From the NCBI GenBank assembly GCA_904830895.1, contig LR882958.1:3032001-3096000 (forward strand): a DNA stretch of 64,000 nucleotides, given 5' to 3'. Of this stretch, positions 1 through 7,012 are shown piece by piece. The position numbers were made by a program, and so were the translations under genes. Numbering within the stretch: position 1 is the stretch's first letter; each line of letters opens with the position of its first letter. The notes beneath the pieces are model-generated. The model did no database searches, was not told the DNA's origin, and saw only the letters and a list, made by a program, of their open reading frames with translations. The stretch is from Planktothrix rubescens CCAP 1459/22 (GTDB lineage: Bacteria > Cyanobacteriota > Cyanobacteriia > Cyanobacteriales > Microcoleaceae).

Positions 1-1
1 G

Positions 2-370
2 AAGTTGGAGTTAGCTCAATATGCTGAGTTAGCAGCCTTCTCCCAGTTTGCCTCCGATTTAGACCAAGCCACCCGTAACCAATTGGAACGGGGCAAACGT
101 CTACAAGAATTGTTAAAACAGTCCCAAAATTCTCCCCTGCAATTATTTGAACAGGTGGCGGTAATTTATGCTGGAATTAACGGTTATCTCGATGAAGTTC
201 CCGTTGAAAAAATCGTTGCCTTTGCCATTGGACTGCGGGAATATCTGAAAAATAGCAAACCCAAATATGTCGAAATCGTTCAAGGCAAAAAAGTCCTTGA
301 TGACGAAGCTGAAGGTCTGCTGAAAGAAGGAATTAATGAGTTCAAACAAACCTTTTTAGTCTCTGCTTAA
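2..370 (+). CDS. atpA: ATP synthase F1 alpha subunit, C-terminal part (cut by window edge)
   Basis: This is the last ~122 residues of the alpha subunit of F1 ATP synthase, a non-catalytic nucleotide-binding subunit of the alpha3beta3 head on the thylakoid or plasma membrane. The visible part is the C-terminal helical domain, with [14 protein letters not shown], then [17 protein letters not shown], and [15 protein letters not shown] further on; these are strongly conserved in alpha subunits. The reading frame is open to the left edge, so the start lies outside the window. The gamma gene follows on the same strand, as expected for the cyanobacterial atp operon, where alpha is followed by gamma. 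Identity is very secure. Confidence 0.96.
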   Translation, partial: KLELAQYAELAAFSQFASDLDQATRNQLERGKRLQELLKQSQNSPLQLFEQVAVIYAGINGYLDEVPVEKIVAFAIGLREYLKNSKPKYVEIVQGKKVLDDEAEGLLKEGINEFKQTFLVSA

Positions 371-414
371 TCAGCTAGTAGATATCATTTATCAGTGAAA
401 GAGTTAAGGGTGAT

Positions 415-442
415 CAGTGAAAAGTTAAAATACTGTTCACTG
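415..442. repeat. Small palindrome in the atpA-gamma spacer
   Basis: The 195-bp spacer between the alpha and gamma genes holds a perfect 7-bp inverted repeat, CAGTGAA (415-421) and TTCACTG (436-442), inside a wider stretch with repeated GTTAAAGAG/CTCTTTAAC-like words. The 14-nt loop and lack of a T-tract argue against a strong terminator. It resembles the short dispersed repeats seen elsewhere in this window, or could be an mRNA-processing hairpin. Confidence 0.4.
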
Positions 443-565
443 TTGACTCTTTAACTGTTGGGTGATAGAGCAGTCGCCAGAAAAGTGTTTGACAAAGACT
501 GATGCAGCCAACCTTGACTGGTGAAACCTGTTCCCCGTTCCCTGTCCCCTGCTATAGACAAAACT

Positions 566-1513
566 ATGTCAAATTTAAAAGCGATCCGCGATCGCATTGA
601 TTCGGTTAAAAATACCAAAAAAATCACAGAAGCGATGCGTCTAGTTGCTTCAGCCAAAGTGCGTCGTGCCCAGGAACAAGTCTTGGCATCCCGCCCCTTT
701 GCTGATCGATTAGCCGGAATTCTTTATGGTTTACAATCCCGTTTAAAATTTGAAGAAGCAGATTTACCTCTGCTCAAACAACGGGAAGTTAAAAAGGTAG
801 GATTACTGGTAATTGCTGGTAATCGTGGCCTGTGCGGTACTTATAATAGCAGTGTGATTAAAAGGGCTGAAACTCGCGCTAAAGAGTTAGAAGCCGAAGG
901 TATTGAATGCACCTATTTATTAGTAGGACGCAAAGCAATTCAATATTTCCAAAGACGGGATACTCCTATTCGCGCTACGGTAGAAAATCCCGAAAAAAAT
1001 CCAGCCTTAGATAAAGTACGGGATTCTGCGGACAATCTTCTGGATTTATTTTTATCAGGTGAATTGGATCGGATTGAGTTAATTTATACGAAATTTGTTT
1101 CGTTAATTGCTTCTCGTCCGGTAATTCAAACCCTGTTACCCCTTGATACTCAAGGGTTGGAACCTCAAGATGATGAGATTTTCCGTTTAACGACTAAAAA
1201 TGGTCAATTTGAGGTCACACGGGAGAAAGTCAAAAACACTCTCACGGATTTACCAAGAGATATGATTTTTGAACAAGATCCCGCCCAAATTTTGGATGCG
1301 TTATTGCCTTTATTTTTAACCAACCAATTGTTACGCGCTTGGCAAGAATCCATCGCCAGTGAGTTAGCCGCCCGGATGACTGCGATGAGTAATGCGAGTG
1401 AAAATGCTGGAGATTTAATTAAATCTTTGACCTTATCCTACAACAAAGCTCGTCAGGCTTCCATTACCCAAGAACTTTTGGAAGTAGTGGGTGGTGCAGA
1501 AGCATTGAAATGA
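566..1513 (+). CDS. atpG: ATP synthase F1 gamma subunit
   Basis: Gamma is the rotating central shaft of F1 ATP synthase (named atpC in cyanobacterial and chloroplast nomenclature). The 315-residue protein starts [11 protein letters not shown] at ATG 566; a longer frame from 521 adds only non-conserved residues. The N-terminal coiled-coil helix ([21 protein letters not shown]) and C-terminal helix ([20 protein letters not shown]) are both present. Between about residues 195 and 235 there is the insert typical of photosynthetic gamma subunits ([11 protein letters not shown] to TREKVKN), without the cysteine pair of chloroplast gamma, as in other cyanobacteria. It is probably the last gene of the atp operon, because a good terminator follows. 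Confidence 0.97.
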   Translation: MSNLKAIRDRIDSVKNTKKITEAMRLVASAKVRRAQEQVLASRPFADRLAGILYGLQSRLKFEEADLPLLKQREVKKVGLLVIAGNRGLCGTYNSSVIKRAETRAKELEAEGIECTYLLVGRKAIQYFQRRDTPIRATVENPEKNPALDKVRDSADNLLDLFLSGELDRIELIYTKFVSLIASRPVIQTLLPLDTQGLEPQDDEIFRLTTKNGQFEVTREKVKNTLTDLPRDMIFEQDPAQILDALLPLFLTNQLLRAWQESIASELAARMTAMSNASENAGDLIKSLTLSYNKARQASITQELLEVVGGAEALK

Positions 1514-1531
1514 GAAGTTAATCTTTGAAAA

Positions 1532-1571
1532 GTTGAAGGTTCACTATTAACAGTCAACCTTCAACCTTTTA
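1532..1571 (+). terminator. Rho-independent-type terminator after the atp operon
   Basis: A perfect 10-bp stem, GTTGAAGGTT (1532-1541) and AACCTTCAAC (1556-1565), is followed by CTTTTAATTT. It lies 18 bp after the gamma stop codon and fits the end of the atp transcript. Confidence 0.75.
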
Positions 1572-1719
1572 ATTTAACTTACACCGCCGGGAAGTCCCCC
1601 GCTCTACCCATACCCAGGTGAGCGGTGGTATGAAAGGCGGGTCAACGTAGGTACGGAGTTGACCCCATCTTTTTTCAGTATTATGTAGTAAGATATTCAG
1701 ACCAGGAGGTGCAAATCGA

Positions 1720-2886
1720 GTGCTGCACAAAGCTGTACAAGTCCGTCTGTATCCAACTGCATTGCAAGAAGCACATCTCGCCCAAACATTTGGATGTTCG
1801 CGCTGGTGGTGGAATTATGCTTTAAATAAATCGATTCAGGTTTATCAAGATACGGGAAAAGGAATGGGACAGGTAGCACTCAACGCCCTACTACCTAAGC
1901 TCAAAAAAGCCGAAGATACTATTTGGTTAGCTAATTGTTACAGTCAGGTTTTACAAGCTACAACACTTAATTTAACCACTGCTTATAAAAACTTTTTTGA
2001 GCAACGTGCAGGCTTCCCTAAGTTTAAGTCTAAACATGGCAAACAGTCAATTCAATACCCTCAAAATGTCAAAATTGTTGATGGTAATGTCAAACTTCCT
2101 GGCAATATTGGGATAGTCAAAGCCAAAATACATAGACCAATTGAGGGGAAAATCAAGACTGTAACTGTTAGTAAAACTCCTTCTGGGAAATATTTGGCAT
2201 CTATATTGACCGAAATTGAAGGAGAAAATCAAACTATTTCAGAAGGTAAGATTTATGGTATTGATTTAGGAATCAAACACTTTGCTGTTGTTACTGATGG
2301 TGAAAAGGTTTCTAAATACGATAATCCTAAACATCTTGCTAAACATGAGAAAAATCTCAAACGCAAACAGAAGAAATTAGCGCGTAAACAAAAGGGGAGT
2401 AAATCCAGAAATAAATATCGTCAAGTTGTTGCCGCATTGTACGAACGAGTTAGTAATTCCCGGCAAGATTTTCTACATAAACTTAGTCATAAGTTGGTCA
2501 GCGATAGCCAAGCTGTCATAGTAGAAAATCTTCATGTCAAAGGCATGGTTCGTAATCACAATTTGGCAAAAGCAATATCTGATGCAGGATGGGGAACTTT
2601 CACTAATTTCTTAGCTTACAAAGTAGAACGAAAAGGTGCTAAGTTAGTGGAGATTGATAGATGGTTTCCCAGTTCCAAACTCTGTTCTAATTGTTTCTAT
2701 CAAGTAAATGAGATGCCATTAGATGTTCGTGAATGGACTTGTCCTAATTGTGGTACTGATCATGATAGGGATGGAAACGCAGCTATGAATATTAGAGCAG
2801 AAGGCATCAGAATGCTAAAGACGGATGGTGCAGCCGTTTGGCGCTGTAGGATGGGAGGTAAGACCCCATCTTGGGCGAAAGTCTAA
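1720..2886 (+). CDS. tnpB: TnpB RNA-guided nuclease (OrfB, IS605 family)
   Basis: TnpB is the RuvC-type, RNA-guided DNA nuclease of IS200/IS605 elements and the ancestor of Cas12. The 388-residue protein is full length. It begins with the OrfB helix-turn-helix region (VQVRLYPTALQEAHLAQTFG), then RuvC-I (IYGIDLGIKHFAVV, Asp near residue 184), RuvC-II (VIVENLHVKGM, Glu), a four-Cys zinc finger (CSNC and CPNCG) and RuvC-III (DHDRDGNAAMNI, Asp). All three acidic residues and the zinc finger are intact, so it may be active. A GTG start at 1720 is preceded by AGGAGG at 1704-1709, a strong ribosome-binding site. Confidence 0.95.
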   Translation: MLHKAVQVRLYPTALQEAHLAQTFGCSRWWWNYALNKSIQVYQDTGKGMGQVALNALLPKLKKAEDTIWLANCYSQVLQATTLNLTTAYKNFFEQRAGFPKFKSKHGKQSIQYPQNVKIVDGNVKLPGNIGIVKAKIHRPIEGKIKTVTVSKTPSGKYLASILTEIEGENQTISEGKIYGIDLGIKHFAVVTDGEKVSKYDNPKHLAKHEKNLKRKQKKLARKQKGSKSRNKYRQVVAALYERVSNSRQDFLHKLSHKLVSDSQAVIVENLHVKGMVRNHNLAKAISDAGWGTFTNFLAYKVERKGAKLVEIDRWFPSSKLCSNCFYQVNEMPLDVREWTCPNCGTDHDRDGNAAMNIRAEGIRMLKTDGAAVWRCRMGGKTPSWAKV

Positions 2887-2957
2887 GATGGGGCATTCGC
2901 CTGTGAGTACAGAAGCCGACACTGTACTTGGTACTCCAAGTCAGTGTGGGTAGTTCA
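2780..2957 (+). ncRNA. Probable omega RNA (reRNA) of the TnpB element
   Basis: In IS200/IS605 elements the guide RNA scaffold is formed by the 3' end of tnpB and the right end of the element, and the guide is the DNA just outside it. Here the tnpB tail and the following ~70 bp include GACCCCATCTTGGGCG and AAGATGGGGCATTCGCC words that can pair with each other, then the strong terminal hairpin at 2919-2947. The 5' limit is uncertain. The guide would be the + strand from 2958 on, that is, the antisense of the amiC 3' end. This call rests on known family architecture plus visible hairpins. Confidence 0.6.
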
Positions 2958-4892
2958 CTATCGGTTATCCCTTAAATATTGAAGAATCCCTTGGGCGATC
3001 GCTTGAGCCATGCGACTGCGTTGGGCCGGATCACCCAACATATAGGAATCATAATTATTAGTCACAAATCCCGTTTCCACTAATATCGAAGGCATTGAGC
3101 TATTTCGCAGCACATAAAAACGAGCGGTCTTAATACCCCGATTCGGCAGTTGTGAAAAACTTGCCATTATACTGTTTTGAACATATTGAGCCAGACGGGC
3201 ACCACTGCTGTAGTAATAGGTTTCAATCCCACTAGCCGCCGCATTCGTAGCTGCATTGGCGTGAATACTGACAAATAAGGTCGCATTTATGCGATTAGCC
3301 ATATCCACCCGGGGTTCTAACTCAACGGTGCGATCATCCAAACGAGTCATCACCGCCTGTACTCCATTTTGCTGCAAAATCTGCGCCACCTGTTGAGAAA
3401 TTGAGAATACCACATCTTTTTCTCGCAGTCCTCCCACACCCACAGCCCCGGGATCACTGCCCCCATGTCCAGGATCAATAATGACCACCGCCCGACCATT
3501 TGGAATCGGATTATTAGAGGGGGGGTTAACCTGAGTAGGGGGAAAAGGAAAGGGATTTCTATTGGTTTGAGGAGGATTAGAACGAGGCGGAAAGGGTGCT
3601 GGATTGGTATTCGTTCTTGGAGGAAAGGGTCGAGGTGTGGGAGCCGGAACCGTAGCAACAGGGTTACCCGCCCTCACCCCTAGCCCTTCCCCCACAAAAG
3701 CTAAAGCCAACTGTTGAGGACTCCCTTGGCTAATTTGTCCCACTTCAATTCGAGTTGCTGGTTTGATTAACAGGGTAAAGGTTTGGGGATCTTCCTGACG
3801 TACCCTTGTCCAAATAATCGGACTTCCGACCTGTCTTTGGGGTAAGGCAACACCTTCAGCCAAGGCTGCGGAGAAAAACGTAATACTATAGGACTGAGTT
3901 TCATTATCCCAACCACTACTATAGTTCAGGGGCTGATCGGATTGAATGAGAAGTTGTTGGTTACGAATTTCAACGGAACGAATTTTTGCAAAGCCCCCGG
4001 ACAATTGGACGGCGGGGGGAGTGCTTCCCTGGGGCCAAACCGCTACCCCTCCAGCCGATGACCGAGCTTGCCAATTTTGACTCCGTTTTGGGGTACTCAT
4101 GGTGACCCGAACGACTGGGGGGTTATTTGAGAGTTGGGTGACTTGAGAAACCGTCACTCCATCTCGGTTGACCTGTTTTCCAGTTCCGTTTGAACGGGCT
4201 GCTAAGGTGGCACCTAGAATATCCAAAGTCATCCAACTTCGATCTTGACTTTGTTTAAATTCAATATCAGCCATTTTGCCCGTAGTATGCAGCACAATCC
4301 CATTATCCCGCACCTCAACTTGAGCTAAGGTGGTTTGAGGCTGCTGGGAAATAGAACGATTAACGGTCTGTTGAGGTAGTGGAGCCGGTAAACGAGCAGG
4401 TGCTGGAGCGACAGGTCTGACGGGCGGGGTTTGAGGTAAAGGTAGGGAAGGACGGGTTGCTGCTGCTACGGGAGCGGAAGCAGGTGTGCCGACAGCTTGA
4501 GGCGAGGGTAGTTGTACCGTCCACTGAGTCGGGGAAATCCCCCGAAATTGGACTCCTTGAGGATCGAGAGTATAACCATCAACCAATTCCACCACAATTC
4601 GAGTAGTTTGGTTATCGACTTGACCCACTCGAATTTCCCGAATGGCTCCCCCAATTAATTGTTGACGGTTGACACCCCCTAAACTGGTTCCAGGCAAATC
4701 AATGACTAATCGGGTGGGGTTGGAGAGCAGTTGAGCTTTGGGTTGTACCCCCCCATCGGTTGTAAAGCTGAGGCGGTTTTGAGAGCTTTCAAATTGCCAA
4801 GATTGCAGACTGGCTGCTTTGGCGGGAGAGGTCAGGATAAAAAAGCTGACTAAACCGGGCATTAACCAACGCAAAAATAGAGTTTTTCCCAT
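2958..4892 (-). CDS. amiC: N-acetylmuramoyl-L-alanine amidase with AMIN domains
   Basis: This zinc amidase cleaves the bond between N-acetylmuramic acid and the stem peptide in the periplasm; in filamentous cyanobacteria AmiC proteins act in cell separation and septal nanopore drilling. The chosen start (ATG 4892, 644 residues) gives a signal peptide, MGKTLFLRWLMPGLVSFF, ending near SPAKAA. Two AMIN-type regions follow (SLQSWQFESS and the IEFKQSQDRSWMTLDI region), then a Pro/Asn-rich linker, then Amidase_3 with DPGHGGSDPGA (zinc His), the REKDVVF Glu, SIHANA (zinc His) and LVETGFVTN (catalytic Glu). A longer frame to 4964 exists but would bury the signal peptide. The TnpB element ends exactly at its stop codon. 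Confidence 0.93.
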   Translation of the reverse strand: MGKTLFLRWLMPGLVSFFILTSPAKAASLQSWQFESSQNRLSFTTDGGVQPKAQLLSNPTRLVIDLPGTSLGGVNRQQLIGGAIREIRVGQVDNQTTRIVVELVDGYTLDPQGVQFRGISPTQWTVQLPSPQAVGTPASAPVAAATRPSLPLPQTPPVRPVAPAPARLPAPLPQQTVNRSISQQPQTTLAQVEVRDNGIVLHTTGKMADIEFKQSQDRSWMTLDILGATLAARSNGTGKQVNRDGVTVSQVTQLSNNPPVVRVTMSTPKRSQNWQARSSAGGVAVWPQGSTPPAVQLSGGFAKIRSVEIRNQQLLIQSDQPLNYSSGWDNETQSYSITFFSAALAEGVALPQRQVGSPIIWTRVRQEDPQTFTLLIKPATRIEVGQISQGSPQQLALAFVGEGLGVRAGNPVATVPAPTPRPFPPRTNTNPAPFPPRSNPPQTNRNPFPFPPTQVNPPSNNPIPNGRAVVIIDPGHGGSDPGAVGVGGLREKDVVFSISQQVAQILQQNGVQAVMTRLDDRTVELEPRVDMANRINATLFVSIHANAATNAAASGIETYYYSSGARLAQYVQNSIMASFSQLPNRGIKTARFYVLRNSSMPSILVETGFVTNNYDSYMLGDPAQRSRMAQAIAQGILQYLRDNR

Positions 4893-5261
4893 TCGTGACA
4901 CGCTAAGAACCTTAATTAACAATTGAATTTGGGTCAAGGTTTGACACTCCCACAGCCACACCAAAAAGGGATTCTAAGATGTCGTCGGTCATTGCCGGAC
5001 AATCCGAGGCTTGAATCCTAACACCATCACTAAACATGGTGATCTGTCTTTTATGGACAGAATCAACAAAGCGAGTGCATCATATCATAGTTTCGCGATC
5101 GCCTACGAGGGCAGTTGACACATCGCCAATTTGAAAAGATTTTCCTATGGCATAGTTAAGGATTAATTAACCGCTTTCTGACTTGAGGAAATTGGCTTGA
5201 GCAACTTAATTCTGTTTAAAAGTTTTAACATTTCGAGATTCATAAGATCATGATGGGAGTG

Positions 5262-5325
5262 TGGAAACTCAGTGTCTTTAGACCTGAGAGGAAACACGAC
5301 ACAGGGGAATTTATTCCCCTTGAAA
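5262..5325 (+). ncRNA. yfr2: Yfr2-family (Cyano-1) small RNA
   Basis: The stretch has the layout known for Yfr2 RNAs: a first hairpin (CTCAG 5268-5272 with CTGAG 5284-5288, inner GTC/GAC), then the single-stranded hallmark AGGAAACA at 5289-5296, then a terminator hairpin AGGGGAA (5303-5309) with TTCCCCT (5314-5320). A -10-like TAAGAT lies at 5243-5248. No reading frame crosses it. Yfr2 RNAs are abundant regulatory RNAs found across cyanobacteria. The AGGAAACA motif between two hairpins makes this a fairly confident call; the terminal T-tract is short. Confidence 0.75.
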
Positions 5326-5384
5326 TATTAAAAGATGTGCTAAAATCAAAAGACACAAGTAAGAACAATAAACATCTGCGTGTT

Positions 5385-5670
5385 GAAACATTCTAGTATC
5401 GGAGAAATCCCGGCTCCCCTGAAACAACGGTTAGGTTAAAGTCCTAACGGCAGTATGACAAGCAAGGAGCAAATAATGGCAGATTGTAGAGCGTACCGCA
5501 ACTTGGCTTAGTGATGGCTTGGTGAAAGTGTATTGATTCAAGAGTAAAAGTATCGGGAAGATTGGGCTTGTCGCTTAATCAACTCAGTAGACGATCTTTG
5601 GCTGTCGTAGCGAGAATTAGGTTAAACTAATCCTGTCCGCAGAATCTCAGTGTCTTCAGACCTGAGAGTG
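5385..5670 (+). ncRNA. Structured RNA candidate, resembling HEARO / IscB-type omega RNA without its ORF
   Basis: About 285 bp without any plausible gene contain several short complementary arms: GGAG 5401-5404 with CTCC 5414-5417, GTTAGG 5430-5435 with CCTAAC 5443-5448, ATTAG 5616-5620 with CTAAT 5627-5631, and a terminal hairpin CTCAG 5646-5650 with CTGAG 5662-5666. From memory the word order (GGTTAGG-TTAAAG-CCTAACGGCAG, then CGCAACTTGGCTTAGTGAT) resembles HEARO RNAs, the omega RNAs of IscB/IsrB elements, which occur in many ORF-less copies in filamentous cyanobacteria. No iscB/isrB gene is nearby. The family assignment is an inference from memory and needs a covariance-model search. Confidence 0.42.
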
Positions 5671-5685
5671 TCAATTCTTTCAATA

Positions 5686-5785
5686 ATATAGCAGGGAACA
5701 GGGAACAGGGAACAGGGGGGAAACACTTTACCGTCTGGGTTCCAAGATCCGTCTGGTGTCTTAACTGCCTTGGCGGTTGCTATAT
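5686..5785. mobile_element. MITE-like element with ATATAGCA ends
   Basis: A 100-bp segment is bounded by the perfect 8-bp inverted repeat ATATAGCA (5686-5693) and TGCTATAT (5778-5785). It contains a run of about three CAGGGAA-type units (5692-5717) and no gene. The rest of the space to the msrP stop (5786-5867) is AT-rich and shows nothing else. Confidence 0.5.
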
Positions 5786-5867
5786 CACGGATTTTTGAGA
5801 TTTAGAGTGTTTTTTTAGTATAAATAATTACTTGCTAGTTATGTAATTAACTTTGGTTAACTACTTA

Positions 5868-6839
5868 TTAAGAATAAAGACTAGCAACATATTCACCATA
5901 ACCATTATAGGGTAAAGTTGGCTGTTTTTCCCAAGAAAAACTAGGCTTACTGCTAACAATTCTTTCCGTAGCTTGTGACCAACGGGGATGGGGTTTATTT
6001 GGATTAACATTCGCCTCGAAACCATATTCATCCGGGCCTAAAGTATTCCAAAAAGTTGCGGGTTGTTGATTTAAAAATTCAATTTTAACAATGGATTTTG
6101 CCCCCTTAAATCCATATTTCCAAGGGAGCACCATCCGTAAAGGAGCGCCATTTTGTTTAGGGAGAGTTTTCCCATACATTCCTACGGCAAAAAAGGCTAA
6201 ATCATTTGCCATTTCCTCAATCCGTAATCCCTCTGTATAAGGCCAAGGATAACCATTAGCCCAAAATCCTGGCCCAGTGGTAATTTTAGGATCATAAAAA
6301 GAGGTAAACCGGACAAATTTAGCCTCGGAATTAGGTTCAACCGCCGCCATTAATGCCCGCATTGGAAACCCCAACCAAGGCACAACCATCGCCCAGGCTT
6401 CAACACAACGAAACCGATAAATTCGTTCTTCTAGGGGGAATTTTTTTTGAAGATCATCTAAAGTATATGTTGTCGGATTTTTAACTAATCCTGAAACCTC
6501 AACTTTCCAATCTTCTAACGGTAAGGCTTGGGCGGCTTGCCAAATAGACTTAGTTCCGCCATACTCATAAAAATTATTATGTTTTGTTGCTAAATCTTCT
6601 GCTGTAATGGGACGATTGACTTTGGCAAAATTGGGATTAGTTTTGAAATCAGAAATCCCCTGTACTGAATTATTTTGTGTTTTTGAAGTTGCTTGACAAC
6701 CCACTAAAGATAAGGCTGATGCGGTTAATCCTGCCCCAATTAAGTTTTTCATAAACCGACGACGATTCATAAAAACAGACTCGGGTGTTATTTGATTTTC
6801 AGAAATTTCCCAAGAGGGAACAATACGAATTAAAGTCAT
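5868..6839 (-). CDS. msrP: Protein-methionine-sulfoxide reductase catalytic subunit MsrP (YedY)
   Basis: MsrP is a molybdopterin enzyme that repairs oxidised methionine in exported proteins. The 323-residue protein starts MTLIRIVPSWEISENQITPE, the usual N-terminus of the family, followed by a Tat signal (NRRRFMKNLIGAGLTASAL) that ends in LVGC, so the mature protein may also be a lipoprotein. The molybdenum-ligand Cys is in YRFRCVEAWAMVVPW (about residue 145), and the fold continues with the conserved GFPM and LPWKYGFKGAKSIV motifs. The membrane haem partner MsrQ is not adjacent. Length and motifs are complete. Confidence 0.94.
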   Translation of the reverse strand: MTLIRIVPSWEISENQITPESVFMNRRRFMKNLIGAGLTASALSLVGCQATSKTQNNSVQGISDFKTNPNFAKVNRPITAEDLATKHNNFYEYGGTKSIWQAAQALPLEDWKVEVSGLVKNPTTYTLDDLQKKFPLEERIYRFRCVEAWAMVVPWLGFPMRALMAAVEPNSEAKFVRFTSFYDPKITTGPGFWANGYPWPYTEGLRIEEMANDLAFFAVGMYGKTLPKQNGAPLRMVLPWKYGFKGAKSIVKIEFLNQQPATFWNTLGPDEYGFEANVNPNKPHPRWSQATERIVSSKPSFSWEKQPTLPYNGYGEYVASLYS

Positions 6840-6914
6840 GTTAAATAATAGGTAATGGGGAATAGGTAATGGGTTTTGGGTTTTGGGTAATGGGTTTTGG
6901 GCAATAAACTAACA

Positions 6915-6954
6915 ACTGATGACTGATAACTGATGACTGATAACTGATGACTGA
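6915..6954. repeat. 14-bp tandem repeat upstream of msrP
   Basis: The unit ACTGATGACTGATA starts at 6915, 6929 and (partial) 6943. Just before it (6842-6900) lie GGGTAATGGGTTTTGGG-type words. These are simple dispersed repeats between the divergent msrP and kinase genes; no regulatory role can be read from them. Confidence 0.8.
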
Positions 6955-7012
6955 ATTAACCTAAAGTTTGAGAAAGACTTATTATAGAAAAATATATTAA
7001 CAAATTCTGGTT

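Larger units (their letters stand above)
1581..2957 (+). mobile_element. IS200/IS605-type element carrying only tnpB (IS1341-like)
   Basis: The element lies between the atp terminator and the 3' end of amiC. Its left part has a hairpin, CCGCTC (1599-1604) paired with GAGCGG (1620-1625). Its right part, overlapping and following the tnpB stop, has a strong hairpin: ACACTG (2919-2924) with CAGTGT (2942-2947), and inside it ACTTGG (2926-2931) with CCAAGT (2936-2941). The last bases, GTGGGTAGTTCA, directly abut the amiC stop codon. There is no tnpA transposase gene in the element, so movement would need TnpA in trans. The right end is fairly well placed; the exact left end is a guess. Confidence 0.75.
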
